Positions 53,742 to 62,875 of a DNA stretch of 64,000 nucleotides are shown here, piece by piece. Below the pieces are notes generated by a model that saw only the letters and a program-made list of their open reading frames with translations, did not search any database and had not been told where the DNA came from. The DNA comes from Haloferula luteola. Its GTDB lineage: Bacteria > Verrucomicrobiota > Verrucomicrobiia > Verrucomicrobiales > Akkermansiaceae. The translations under genes were made by a program, and so were the position numbers. The stretch covers positions 62,001 through 126,000 of the forward strand of contig NZ_JACHFD010000007.1 in the NCBI RefSeq assembly GCF_014201715.1, read 5' to 3'. How positions within the stretch are numbered: position 1 is the stretch's first letter; each line of letters begins with the position of its first letter.

Positions 53742-54917
53742 ATGATCGAGCAGCGATATCCGGAGAGTCTCCCGGTGTGTCCTCTGCCGGAAGGGGCGGC
53801 TTTGGTGGAAGCCCTCGACTTCCGGCGGTTGCCGAAGGTGTTGCTCCATGAGCATTTGGATGGGGGGTTGCGCCCAGCGACTGTGATCGAGTTGGCGCGG
53901 GAAACGGGCTATGGGGGATTGCCGACAGAGGATCCAGCGGCCTTGGCAAACTGGTTTCACCGGGGTGCGCAGAGAGGCAACCTTCCAGAGTATTTGGAAG
54001 GTTTTGCGCATACCACTGCGGTGATGCAGAGAGCGGACGATTTGGAGCGGGTGGCCTACGAATTCCTGGAGGACATGGCGGCGGATGGTGTGGTCTACGC
54101 CGAAGTGCGGTTTGCACCGGTGTTTCATACATCGGGGGGGCTGAGCCAAGATGAAGTGGTGGCAGCAGTGCTGGCGGGTTTGGAGCGTGGCCGAGGTGCT
54201 TTTGGCGTGGAATGGGGGTTGATCGTGTGTGCGATGCGGGATCGTCAGGATTCGCTGGAGGCTGCCGAACTGGCGATTCGATGGCGGGACCGCGGAGTGG
54301 TGGGATTTGATTTGGCAGGGGGAGAAGCTGGGTATCCGCCGAAGAAGCATTTGGCGGCTTTTCAAGCGATCCACCGTGCAAACTTTTCGATCACGATTCA
54401 CGCGGGCGAGGCGTTTGGGCTGGAGAGCATCTGGCAAGCCTTGCAATGGTGTGGGGCTCACCGTTTGGGTCACGCCACGCGACTGGTTGATGATATGGCG
54501 GTTGGTGCCGATGGCTCTTGGAAATTGGGAACACTTGCTCAGTATGTTCTCGATCGTCGGATTCCACTGGAGATGTGTTTGTCGAGCAATGTGCACACGG
54601 GGGCTTGTCCTTCTCTGGAAGCGCATCCCTTCCAAGGATTTCATGCGATGGGATTCCGGGTGTTTCTGAATACGGATGACCGATTGATGAGTGACACGGA
54701 GCTGTCGAAGGAGCTGGCATTGGCGACGTCTTTGTTCGGTCTTTCCCTGTTGGATTTGGAGAAGATGACGATGAATGCGATGAAGAGCGCCTTTGTCTCC
54801 CACGCGGTTCGGGTGGGATTGATTCATCGTCGTCTGCTGCCGGCCTATGGTGTGCTTTTCGCGGAATTGACGGCTCGGGCGTTTTCCGGTGAGTTCGATC
54901 CCAGTTTTTCCCCTTAG
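53742..54917 (+). CDS. add: Adenosine deaminase
   Basis: 391 residues. Zinc and active-site motifs are LHEHLDGGLRPATV, EVRFAPVFH, GFDLAGGEAGYPP, ITIHAGEAFGLESIW, HRLGHATRL, EMCLSSNVHTGA and FLNTDDRLMS. It produces inosine, which can feed hypoxanthine into the xanthine dehydrogenase route. Its 3' end overlaps the region before the aminotransferase gene, whose ATG lies 16 bp downstream of the stop, so the two are probably cotranscribed. Confidence 0.92.
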   Translation: MIEQRYPESLPVCPLPEGAALVEALDFRRLPKVLLHEHLDGGLRPATVIELARETGYGGLPTEDPAALANWFHRGAQRGNLPEYLEGFAHTTAVMQRADDLERVAYEFLEDMAADGVVYAEVRFAPVFHTSGGLSQDEVVAAVLAGLERGRGAFGVEWGLIVCAMRDRQDSLEAAELAIRWRDRGVVGFDLAGGEAGYPPKKHLAAFQAIHRANFSITIHAGEAFGLESIWQALQWCGAHRLGHATRLVDDMAVGADGSWKLGTLAQYVLDRRIPLEMCLSSNVHTGACPSLEAHPFQGFHAMGFRVFLNTDDRLMSDTELSKELALATSLFGLSLLDLEKMTMNAMKSAFVSHAVRVGLIHRRLLPAYGVLFAELTARAFSGEFDPSFSP

Positions 54918-54933
54918 TTTGATTGATTTTGCC

Positions 54934-56034
54934 ATGACTGCATTTCCAGAACGCATCCTCATGGGGCCCGGCCCCAGTACGGTCCCCCAGCGAATTCTTC
55001 GGGCTCTAGGTGCTCCAACATTGGGGCATCTTGATCCCCGTTATATCGAAATCATGGACGAGACCTGCGTGAAGCTGCGGGAGGTGTTCATGACGGAGAA
55101 CCGACTGACTTTTCCTGTGTCGGCAACGGGCATGGCAGGAATGGAGTGTGTGGTGACCAATTTGATGGAACCGGGGGATGAGGCGATTGTGTGCATCAAC
55201 GGCGTCTTTGGCGCGCGGATGGCGGAGGTGATGGAACGCGCGGGAGTGGTGGTTCACCGATTGGAGGTCGCGTGGGGAGAAATCTTCACCGACGAGCAGA
55301 TTGCAGAAGAGGTGCAGCGACAGCCAAAGGCGAAGGTGCTGACCATTGTGCATGCGGAGACCTCGACGGGTGCGCATCAGCCGCTGGAGGGGATTTCAAA
55401 GATCGTTCATGATGAGGGGATCATGCTGGTGGTGGATGCCGTGACCTCACTTGGGGGGCACCCGGTGAAAGTGGACGAATGGAACATCGACGCCATCTTT
55501 TCGGGGACTCAAAAGTGCCTGTCTTGTCCACCGGGTCTTTCTCCTGTTTCTTTCTCTCCGGCGGCGATTGACGTCATCGAGTCGCGGAAGACCAAGCCAC
55601 AGAGTTGGTATTTCGATGTGACCATGCTGAAGGACTATTATTCAGGGAAGGGCAAGCGAGCCTACCATCATACGGCTCCGGTCAATATGATCTACGCGCT
55701 CCGGGAGGCACTCGAAATCGTCCTTGAGGAAGGCCTTGAGGCTCGGTGGGAGCGCCATGCGCATCTTCATCGGCGTCTGCGTGCCGGTCTTGAATCACTG
55801 GGTCTGTCGTACATTCCTGAGCACTCACTTCATACTCTGAACTGCGTGCGTATCCCCGATGGCGCGGACGATGGATCGGTGAGGGCACGTTTGCTGGACA
55901 CCTATGGCATCGAGATCGGCGCAGGCTTGGGACCTTTCGCAGGCAAGGCCTGGAGGATCGGGCTGATGGGGCACTCCGCCACTCAGGCGAATGTGGACCT
56001 CGTTTTGGCGGCCTTGGTCGATTGCCTGGAATGA
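54934..56034 (+). CDS. Alanine-glyoxylate / ureidoglycine-glyoxylate aminotransferase (AGXT/PucG family)
   Basis: 366 residues from the ATG at 54934. Class V aminotransferase with MGPGPSTVPQRIL, LGHLDPRYIEIMDE, VSATGMAGMECVVTN, HAETSTGAHQPL, VVDAVTSLGGHP and the PLP lysine in FSGTQKCLSCPPGLSP. In a locus that makes glyoxylate from ureidoglycolate, it likely converts glyoxylate to glycine; PucG-type use of ureidoglycine as amino donor is an alternative that would bypass AllE and UAH. It converges with the LOG-like gene, with a strong hairpin between them. Confidence 0.9.
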   Translation: MTAFPERILMGPGPSTVPQRILRALGAPTLGHLDPRYIEIMDETCVKLREVFMTENRLTFPVSATGMAGMECVVTNLMEPGDEAIVCINGVFGARMAEVMERAGVVVHRLEVAWGEIFTDEQIAEEVQRQPKAKVLTIVHAETSTGAHQPLEGISKIVHDEGIMLVVDAVTSLGGHPVKVDEWNIDAIFSGTQKCLSCPPGLSPVSFSPAAIDVIESRKTKPQSWYFDVTMLKDYYSGKGKRAYHHTAPVNMIYALREALEIVLEEGLEARWERHAHLHRRLRAGLESLGLSYIPEHSLHTLNCVRIPDGADDGSVRARLLDTYGIEIGAGLGPFAGKAWRIGLMGHSATQANVDLVLAALVDCLE

Positions 56035-56053
56035 TCCGTGCCGCCGGAGGTGG

Positions 56054-56080
56054 CCCTGCTTTCCTACTCGGAAAGCAGGG
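56054..56080. terminator. Bidirectional hairpin between convergent genes
   Basis: A perfect 11-bp stem, CCCTGCTTTCC (56054-56064) with GGAAAGCAGGG (56070-56080) and a 5-base loop, lies between the stops of the aminotransferase (56034) and the LOG-like gene (56090). No long T-run is present, so termination strength is uncertain. Confidence 0.65.
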
Positions 56081-56089
56081 ATGGATGGC

Positions 56090-57169
56090 TCAGCAGGCCT
56101 CGGAAATGGCTTGCGGAAGCCGCGATTGAATCGCGGGGAGGATGTCCTCCAGCTGGGTGGCGACAACGAATTCGCCCGGTTGGCAGACGCCATCGAGAAG
56201 ATCGATGAGAGGATCCCAGAAGCCGATGCCTGCACGATTCTGCCGGTTGTAGATGACGACGGGTTTGTCTTTCATCAGTGGGTTCCCCTGTTGGCGGAAG
56301 ATCATCAGGGCGAGCAGTTCCTGGAAGGTGCCGGCGCCGCCGGGCATGATGACGAAGGCATTGGAGTGTTGGATCATCACTTCCATCCGGGTGTAGATGT
56401 CGGGCCGCAGCCAGAAGGAGGAGAGGCCTTCCGGGAGGCCTTCGAGTTCAATGATGTGGGGGACGTTCGAGCCACCGGTCCAGCCGCCGGCTTGCGAAGC
56501 CCCTTTGACGACCGCACCCATGATGCCGGATTTTCCGGCACCGGAAACGCAACCGAATCCGTGATGGGCGATGAGTCTGCCAAGGTTTTCCCCATCTTCG
56601 AGGTAGGAGGATTCCTCAAGGGTCGCCGAGCAGAAAACGCAGATGTTCCCGAGCAAGTCGGATGGCGGTGGTTCGTCGGTGACGGCAAGCGGCGAAGATG
56701 CGTGGGCGAGCTTTTCGCGACCGGCATCGGGCACTCCGGTCTGGCTGGCAGCACTCAAGGTGGTGAGCACGGTTTCCGGAGTGTCTGCTGAAAGCAGAAA
56801 TTCACGGAATTCCTGTTTGATCGTGCCGAGTTTGTGGAGGTGGGAAAGCACGCCAAAAAACGGGTCCCAAGAGCGGTCGCTATTGAGGAGCACGGTGGGC
56901 TTTCCTGCGAGGTGTTTGTCGAGCGTCTGATACCCCACGAATACCGAGACCGCCTTGAACATGTCCTCGAGGCTCGCACCGGGGGTGAACACGAAGGCTT
57001 CTGCCTCGGTGATCTTTTTTTCGATGTTGCCGAGGGTGATGCGCTGGTCGCCGTTGGAGTTGTAGATGTCCCATCCTGCATCAAAGAGCAGGTAGAGGAG
57101 TCGGGCGCGGACCGAACGATGAGGGTCGTCGGCTCCGCGCACCGTGCCGGAGAGTCGGACTTTGGCCAT
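56090..57169 (-). CDS. Tandem LOG-family (TIGR00730-like) Rossmann protein
   Basis: 359 residues from the ATG at 57169 (MAKVRLSGTVRGADDPHRS). The C-terminal half (~150-359) is a full LOG domain: ICVFCSATLEESSYLEDGE, VSGAGKSGIMGAVVKGASQAG, SRMEVM-like TRMEVMIQHSNAF, and PGGAGTFQELLALM, the PGGxGTxxE phosphoribohydrolase motif. The N-terminal half looks like a worn second copy, with TPGASLEDMF where the motif should be. LOG enzymes cut nucleoside monophosphates to base and ribose 5-phosphate, which suits this nucleobase locus. It is divergent from the cytosine deaminase gene. Confidence 0.85.
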   Translation of the reverse strand: MAKVRLSGTVRGADDPHRSVRARLLYLLFDAGWDIYNSNGDQRITLGNIEKKITEAEAFVFTPGASLEDMFKAVSVFVGYQTLDKHLAGKPTVLLNSDRSWDPFFGVLSHLHKLGTIKQEFREFLLSADTPETVLTTLSAASQTGVPDAGREKLAHASSPLAVTDEPPPSDLLGNICVFCSATLEESSYLEDGENLGRLIAHHGFGCVSGAGKSGIMGAVVKGASQAGGWTGGSNVPHIIELEGLPEGLSSFWLRPDIYTRMEVMIQHSNAFVIMPGGAGTFQELLALMIFRQQGNPLMKDKPVVIYNRQNRAGIGFWDPLIDLLDGVCQPGEFVVATQLEDILPAIQSRLPQAISEAC

Positions 57170-57254
57170 AGTACGTGGGGTTAGCTGTTTTGAAATCACC
57201 GAACCGACGGAATCCGCTGGCACGGTGGGGTATTATAGCGAAAATCATGCCGTC

Positions 57255-57692
57255 ATGCATCGATTTCTTGAAGAGGCGATCCGGGAGGCCCGGCTGGGTC
57301 TTGAAGAAGGGGGCATTCCGATCGGCAGCGTGCTGGTCCATCGGGGTGAAATCATTGGACGTGGGCACAACCGCCGCGTGCAGGGCGGGAGCGTGGTGCT
57401 GCATGGAGAAATGGACGCCTTGGAGAATGCGGGGCGTCTGTCGGCGGCTGTCTACCGAGAGTGCGAAATCTACACGACCTTGTCGCCTTGCAGCATGTGC
57501 AGTGGTGCGATTTTGCTGTATGGAATTCCACGGGTGATCGTGGGAGAGAACCGGACTTTTTTGGGCGAAGAGGATTGGCTTCGTTCGCGAGGCGTCGAGG
57601 TGGTTTTGGCGGAGGACGAGCGCTGTGTGGAATTGATGACTCGTTTCATCGAGGCTCAGCCGACGCTCTGGAATGAGGATATTGGAGTGTGA
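57255..57692 (+). CDS. Cytosine deaminase (yeast FCY1-like CDA fold)
   Basis: 145 residues from the ATG at 57255 (MHRFLEEAIREARLGLEEGG). Zinc motifs are LHGEMDALENAG (His/Glu) and TTLSPCSMCSGAILLYGIPR (two Cys). The run IPRVIVGENRTFLGEEDWL, then RCVELMTRFIE and the C-terminal WNEDIGV, follows yeast Fcy1 closely, which is unlike the amidohydrolase-type CodA of most bacteria. It would make uracil from cytosine, feeding PreA. Guanine or another base as substrate cannot be excluded. Confidence 0.88.
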   Translation: MHRFLEEAIREARLGLEEGGIPIGSVLVHRGEIIGRGHNRRVQGGSVVLHGEMDALENAGRLSAAVYRECEIYTTLSPCSMCSGAILLYGIPRVIVGENRTFLGEEDWLRSRGVEVVLAEDERCVELMTRFIEAQPTLWNEDIGV

Positions 57693-57778
57693 GGGGGAAT
57701 CGGATGTCAGGGAAACTCCGCACGGAGGGCAACAAGATTGCTTCTTGTGGGGTTGGAGGACCCGACTAGGTTTTTCTC

Positions 57779-58051
57779 ATGGCTCAAGCGATCGTCGACC
57801 CCGAAGAATTGCGCCGTTTTGCGGTGGAATTGCACCGATTCAATGAGGAGTTGCGGGATCGCACGGCTTCATTGATGGCGCGTTATTCATCATTGGGAGA
57901 GAGTTGGCAGGATCAGGAGCAGGAGAAGTTTGCGGTCGAATTTCTCCAGACGATGAAAGGGTTGAAGCGGTTCAACGAGGTGGCCGAGCGCCATGCCCCT
58001 TATCTTCTCCGCAAGGCGGAAAAGATCCAACAGTACCTCGATCAACGCTGA
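57779..58051 (+). CDS. WXG100-like small helical protein
   Basis: 90 residues, fully helical in appearance, with two helices around a SSLGESWQDQEQEKFA turn, which resembles the WxG-type hairpin of ESX substrates. The C-terminal half is charged and ends in KAEKIQQYLDQR. It begins a four-gene run that ends in an FtsK/EssC-like ATPase, so it is a good candidate substrate or core component of a type VII-like system. It has no signal peptide. Confidence 0.75.
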   Translation: MAQAIVDPEELRRFAVELHRFNEELRDRTASLMARYSSLGESWQDQEQEKFAVEFLQTMKGLKRFNEVAERHAPYLLRKAEKIQQYLDQR

Positions 58052-58058
58052 GTGGGCC

Positions 58059-58571
58059 ATGGCGGGACCGGCGAAGGTAGCATCGATTGAGGCGTTGGAA
58101 GAGTTCCGCGCGGCGCTGGCGAGGTATGGCCAGCGCACGGGCACGGCTTTGGACGATGTCTCCTTTGATGTGAAGCGGTTGCGCGAATGGTTGACGCATG
58201 ATCGCCGGATGGCGTGGGAAGGTGAGGTGAGGCGTCGGACCCGGCGCTGGGAGCAGGCCAAGGCGGAATTGATGACGGCCCAGCTTTCCGGCCTGCGGGA
58301 TGATCTGGCGGCACCCAAGATGGTGGAGAAAAAAGCGGCTCGGGCCCTCGAAGAGGCGGAGGCCAAGCTGGAAATGACTCGCCAATGGGCGCGGCGATTC
58401 GACGGGGTGGTGGCACCTGCGCTGTCTCCATTGGATCATCTGCGCGATCGCTTGGCGATCGATGTGCCGAAGGCGCTGGCGAGTTTGGATGCGATGATTC
58501 GAACTCTTGATGAATATGCGGGGCGGACACCGCAGCCTCGCGCTTCGAGTGAAGAGGAGGGAGCACCGTGA
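58059..58571 (+). CDS. Coiled-coil protein of the type VII-like locus
   Basis: 170 residues from the ATG at 58059, 7 bp after the WXG-like gene. Almost entirely helical and rich in Ala, Arg and Glu, with a long charged helix through WEQAKAELMTAQLSG and KKAARALEEAEAKLEMTRQW. No family was recognised. Position suggests an adaptor, chaperone or long WXG-type partner. Its stop overlaps the next start (GTGA). Confidence 0.75.
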   Translation: MAGPAKVASIEALEEFRAALARYGQRTGTALDDVSFDVKRLREWLTHDRRMAWEGEVRRRTRRWEQAKAELMTAQLSGLRDDLAAPKMVEKKAARALEEAEAKLEMTRQWARRFDGVVAPALSPLDHLRDRLAIDVPKALASLDAMIRTLDEYAGRTPQPRASSEEEGAP

Positions 58572-58783
58572 ACCAGGCAGGTGCATCGGCCGCGGTGGTC
58601 CGCGACGCGACCCGCGAATTGATGGTGCGCTGGCAGGCGGTCCGAGAATCCTGGAAGGACGCCAAAGCGGAAGAATTTGCCAGCCATTTTCTCGATGGGC
58701 TGCCTGAGGAGGCCGATCGCGCCATCCGGGTGATGGCTGACCTCGAACGACTGATTTCAAAAATCCATGGCGACTGTGAATGA
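58568..58783 (+). CDS. Second small WXG-like helical protein
   Basis: 71 residues from a GTG. Contains VRWQAVRESWKDAKAEEFA, a tryptophan-centred turn like that of the first WXG-like protein (SWQD versus SWKD), followed by a second helix with EEADRAIRVMADLERLI. It overlaps both the coiled-coil gene (4 bases) and the ATPase gene (17 bases). Possibly the heterodimer partner of the protein at 57779-58051. Confidence 0.72.
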   Translation: MNQAGASAAVVRDATRELMVRWQAVRESWKDAKAEEFASHFLDGLPEEADRAIRVMADLERLISKIHGDCE

Positions 58784-61700
58784 TCCGCTGGAGCCCGGCT
58801 ATGTGCTGGGAACGCTGGCGAAGGTAAAGGGGGCGATCGAGACAACGGCTCGGCGTGAGGAAGCAGCCCGTGATGCGAGGCATGATAGCATTCTGGCGAC
58901 TCGGCGATCGATCCGTCTCGAGCAGGAGCGTGCAGACGCCGAGATGGAAGGGAAGAGGATTGGGATGGAAGCTGAGTTGGCGGAAATGGAGGCCGCCGGG
59001 CAGGCATTCCATGAGCGTCGGAGTGCATGGATTCAGGAGCGATACCACTCTGCTCGGCAGGCGTTGACGGACCGGATTTCGGCGGAGCGAGATCGTCTTC
59101 TCGGACAGGCGCAAGGGGAGATGCTGAAGCGCCATGAGGAGCTTCAGGCGACCTACGATCGGGCCAAACAGGAGCTTCAGGCGCTGAGAGAAAAGGCGGC
59201 GGGAGATCGAGCTGATGCCAACGATAAGGCGGCTCAAGCTCTGAAATATCTGTGGGGCTTCAAGCCCTTCTTTGCCAAGTCGATGGTGGGGAAGGGGGTG
59301 GGTGTGTCTGGAGATTCCGAAGGTTCTTTGAGGGCGGCGGCGGAGAAGTCCTTGGAGGAGGTGAGGGGAGCTTGGCCTGCGAAGGTATTTCGATTTCTGC
59401 CGCTGCCGTTGTGGTGGGTGGCGGCGGTGGGAGCCGCCGTAGGGTTGTCGGGTCGCCCTGCCGAGGTGGAAGCTTGGGGAATGCCGGCAGCCTGGGCGGT
59501 AGGAGCCGTGACGGTGGTGTATCTGGTGGCGTTGGGAATGGTGTGGACGAAGGCTCGGAGACTCGCGCTGGATCTTCAGCGAATCCGCTTGGCAGGATCG
59601 ATGGCGGTGAATGCGATGGTCGAAAGAGTGGAAGCTCTGAAGGCAGAGGTCGGTGAGGAGTCGACGGGATTGCGCGCCGGATTCAGTGAGAAGCTACGGG
59701 AGTCCGATGGCGATACTCAGGAGAAGATCGCGGTGGGGAGGAAAAAGCTCGAGGCGCAGTGGGAGCGATTGACGGAATGGGAGGAGCGTCTTCACGCGGT
59801 GCGGATGGCGAGACGTGAGGCGGAGGCGCTGGAACAGCGGCGCCTTTTTGAGGCGGAAAAGGTGGCGATCGCAGAGAAGGGCGACGAGCAACGGGTTGCG
59901 GGTGATGCCGCTTCGGAAGCGGAGTATCAGGAGGTGCTCGAAGGCCTCGCCTCGACATGGACCAAGGAGGTCACGGCGGCGTTGACCCCTCTCGTCGATG
60001 GGGAGGGTGATCGGCAACGACGTTTTCCGGATTGGCGGCCATTGGCGGATGGTGATTGGGATCCACCGGTGGCGGCGGAGGAGGTGGTTCCCTTGGGGAC
60101 ATTGAAGATTTCTCGTGCGGATTGGGGGGTGGATCTTCCCACCGAGGAGCACTTCGTTTTGCCTGAAGAGCTGGTGGTTCCCTTGAGTTTGGGTTTCCCG
60201 TCCCATGGAGCCTTGCTCTTGGAAGGTGGCGCGGCGGAAGCGGCAGATGCGATGAATGCGCTCGCCCTGCGGATTCTGGCTTCGCGACCGGTGGGGCAGT
60301 CGGCATTTACGGTCATCGACCCCGTGGGACTAGGGCGTGATTTTGCCGGTCTGATGCATTTGGCCGACTATGAGGACACGCTGATCCACGGCCGAATCTG
60401 GACGCAAGCCCCTCAAATTGACGAACGACTTGGGGAGCTGAATGAACATGTGGAGAAGGTCATTCAGATGTATCTCCGCAATGAATTCGAAACGATTTCC
60501 GAGTACAATCGAAGCGCCGGTGAGATGGCGGAGAAGTACCAATTTGTGTTCATTGCCGGATTTCCCACTCACTTCAGTGAAACGGCTTTGCAGCGTTTGC
60601 GGAGTTTGTTGGCGGGTGGGCCGAGATGCGGGGTTTACCCGGTGATTCAGATGGAGGCGGCTCTTCAGGATGTGAAGTTGGATGAGGAGTTGCGGAGAAC
60701 CTGCCTTGTGCTCCGCCAAGACGGAGGGGTTTGGCGCCTTGCCCAGATGGGTGGAGAGGTGGTGTTGGACTCCGCTCCGCCAGCAGCATGGCAGTCGGAA
60801 TGGGTTCATCGGATCGGGCGGGCTCACGTCGATTCGAACCGTGTTGAAGTCCCTTTTTCGGCGATCGCGCCTCAGGGGGAGTTGTGGACGGAGACCACGG
60901 CCGAAGAGTTGCGAGTTCCGATCGGCCGCGCAGGAGCCCGCAAGTTGCAGGTGTTGGCGATGGGCAAAGGAACCCGGCAGCATGCGTTGATCGCGGGCAA
61001 AACGGGTTCGGGGAAATCCACGTTGTTTCACGTGATGATCACCAACCTGGCGTTGCATTGCAGCCCGGAAGAGGTGGAGTTCTATTTGATCGATTTCAAG
61101 AAGGGCGTGGAATTCAAAGCGTACGGCACGCACCGATTGCCCCATGCGCGGGTGGTCGCAGTGGAAAGTGACCGAGAGTTCGGGTTGAGCGTTCTACGGC
61201 GGGTGGATGAGGAGCTGCGCCAGAGAGGTGAGCAGTTTCGGGCCTGCGGTGCGCAGGATGTGGCAAGTTACCGGAAGGCAACCGGCAAGGCGCTGCCGCG
61301 CACGTTGCTGTTGATCGACGAGTTTCAGGAGTTTTTCACGGAGGACGATGGCACTTCTCAGGAGGCATCGTTGCTGCTCGATCGAATCGTGCGCCAAGGA
61401 CGGGCTTTTGGGATCCATGTGATTCTGGGATCTCAAACCTTAGGAGGTGCTTACACTTTAGCTCGGGCAACCTTGGGTCAGATGGTGATTCGCATCGCTT
61501 TGCAATGCAATGAAGCCGATGCCTATTTGATCATGGATGATGACAATCCGGCACCCCGGCTGCTGACGCGACCCGGCGAGGGGATTTACAATGATCACGC
61601 GGGAGCGGTGGCCAACAATAGTCCATTCCAGACCGTGTGGTTGTCCGAGGAGGAGCGGGGCAAGCGACTGGAAGCGGTTGCGGAAATGGCTCGGGAGCGG

Positions 61701-62513
61701 GGCTGTTCGCTGCCATTACCGGTGGTCTACGAGGGAAATGCTCCCGCTGAATTGTCGGAGAATCCGCGATGGCAGGAGGCGATGGCTCAATCGCCCAGAG
61801 AAGCCCCTGAGGTGAGCCGGGTTTGGCTAGGCGCGCCGAATGCGATCAAGGGGCCCACGGAAGTGAAATTTCCGGCCCAAAGCGGAGCTAACCTCTTGGC
61901 AGTGGGGCAAGGCGAGGAACGCATGAAAGCGCTCCTCGAATCCGTGCTACGCTCCCTCTCAGCGCTTCATACCCCAGAGAGTGCACGGTGGGTGATTCTC
62001 GACCCTGAAGGCCCGGATGGAGAACTGGGCAGGCTGGCAGCTGCGCTCCCACAGGCAGTGGAGGTGTGGACGCCCACGAATTTGGAGAAAGGGATGGCCG
62101 CCTTGCAAGCAAGGCTCGAGGCAGGTACGGAGGAAGAGGTATTTGTTTTGGTGCGGGATGTTCAGCGTTTCAAGGGACTGCGGGAGGAAGATGAGTTTCG
62201 CTTTTCCTTCGATGACGATTCGTCCGGTGCTGTGAATACGGCGAAGGTCTTCCAGAGTTTGATCAGCGAGGGTCCGGCGGCGGGCATCCACCTGATCGTG
62301 ACGGCGGATGCATGGAGCCACGTCTCGCGTTGGATTCCACGGAAGTTGCTCTCCGATTTCCGAATGCGGGTGCTGTTCCAGATGAGTGCGGCGGATTCGT
62401 CGGCAATGATCGATTCGCCAATCGCCTCCAAGCTCGGATTGCATCGAGGGGTTCTCTATGACGAAGCGATGGCGACGGTGGAAACCTTTCGGCCCTATGC
62501 ACGGGTCCGCTGA
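58767..62513 (+). CDS. FtsK/SpoIIIE-type ATPase of a type VII-like secretion locus
   Basis: 1248 residues. A long coiled coil (~30-190) is followed by two membrane helices (~212-265; PLWWVAAVGAAVGLSG, AVGAVTVVYLVALGMVW), a second coiled coil (~290-390) and ATPase modules. The FtsK domain has Walker A AGKTGSGKSTLFH (~744-752), EFYLIDFKKGVEFKAYG, and Walker B LLLIDEFQEFF (~851), then RQGRAFGIHVILGSQTLGG. A C-terminal module (~1030-1248) looks like a second, degenerate ATPase domain without a P-loop. EssC/EccC proteins have a comparable row of ATPase domains. It likely drives export of the WXG-like proteins, or handles DNA if the link to them is coincidental. Confidence 0.88.
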   Translation: MATVNDPLEPGYVLGTLAKVKGAIETTARREEAARDARHDSILATRRSIRLEQERADAEMEGKRIGMEAELAEMEAAGQAFHERRSAWIQERYHSARQALTDRISAERDRLLGQAQGEMLKRHEELQATYDRAKQELQALREKAAGDRADANDKAAQALKYLWGFKPFFAKSMVGKGVGVSGDSEGSLRAAAEKSLEEVRGAWPAKVFRFLPLPLWWVAAVGAAVGLSGRPAEVEAWGMPAAWAVGAVTVVYLVALGMVWTKARRLALDLQRIRLAGSMAVNAMVERVEALKAEVGEESTGLRAGFSEKLRESDGDTQEKIAVGRKKLEAQWERLTEWEERLHAVRMARREAEALEQRRLFEAEKVAIAEKGDEQRVAGDAASEAEYQEVLEGLASTWTKEVTAALTPLVDGEGDRQRRFPDWRPLADGDWDPPVAAEEVVPLGTLKISRADWGVDLPTEEHFVLPEELVVPLSLGFPSHGALLLEGGAAEAADAMNALALRILASRPVGQSAFTVIDPVGLGRDFAGLMHLADYEDTLIHGRIWTQAPQIDERLGELNEHVEKVIQMYLRNEFETISEYNRSAGEMAEKYQFVFIAGFPTHFSETALQRLRSLLAGGPRCGVYPVIQMEAALQDVKLDEELRRTCLVLRQDGGVWRLAQMGGEVVLDSAPPAAWQSEWVHRIGRAHVDSNRVEVPFSAIAPQGELWTETTAEELRVPIGRAGARKLQVLAMGKGTRQHALIAGKTGSGKSTLFHVMITNLALHCSPEEVEFYLIDFKKGVEFKAYGTHRLPHARVVAVESDREFGLSVLRRVDEELRQRGEQFRACGAQDVASYRKATGKALPRTLLLIDEFQEFFTEDDGTSQEASLLLDRIVRQGRAFGIHVILGSQTLGGAYTLARATLGQMVIRIALQCNEADAYLIMDDDNPAPRLLTRPGEGIYNDHAGAVANNSPFQTVWLSEEERGKRLEAVAEMARERGCSLPLPVVYEGNAPAELSENPRWQEAMAQSPREAPEVSRVWLGAPNAIKGPTEVKFPAQSGANLLAVGQGEERMKALLESVLRSLSALHTPESARWVILDPEGPDGELGRLAAALPQAVEVWTPTNLEKGMAALQARLEAGTEEEVFVLVRDVQRFKGLREEDEFRFSFDDDSSGAVNTAKVFQSLISEGPAAGIHLIVTADAWSHVSRWIPRKLLSDFRMRVLFQMSAADSSAMIDSPIASKLGLHRGVLYDEAMATVETFRPYARVR

Positions 62514-62554
62514 AGCGATCCTCGGCAGGTGAAGCGGTCAGGGAGAGATGGAAG

Positions 62555-62839
62555 TCAACGGGCGCGGATCGCGAAGTAGATTCCAAGGCCCGTGACAGCC
62601 CAAGCTCCCATGCCGACCAAGCAGACGAACTTGGCTGTGAGACGCGGTGGATGTTCGGGGGGCGAAGGTCGATTTTTCTTGAGTTTGAGTTCGCGCATTT
62701 CGCGAAAAGGAGCCATTCGGAGTCGCCCACCTGATAGAACTTTTAGTGCGACCCAACCGCTGCCATAGAAGAAGCGAGCGAGAAGACCCTCGAGGAGTGC
62801 TTGGAAGAGGATCTCTCCGAGAAATGAATCCAGAGGCAT
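62555..62839 (-). CDS. Small hypothetical membrane protein
   Basis: 94 residues. One clear C-terminal membrane helix (FVCLVGMGAWAVTGLGIYFAI) and a more weakly hydrophobic N-terminus (FLGEILFQALLEGLLARFF), with a basic Lys/Pro-rich stretch between. No family recognised. It converges with the FtsK-like gene, 41 bp away. Confidence 0.6.
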   Translation of the reverse strand: MPLDSFLGEILFQALLEGLLARFFYGSGWVALKVLSGGRLRMAPFREMRELKLKKNRPSPPEHPPRLTAKFVCLVGMGAWAVTGLGIYFAIRAR

Positions 62840-62875
62840 GGAAAAGACGAGAGGGCTAGGAGTCGGAATTCGGGC

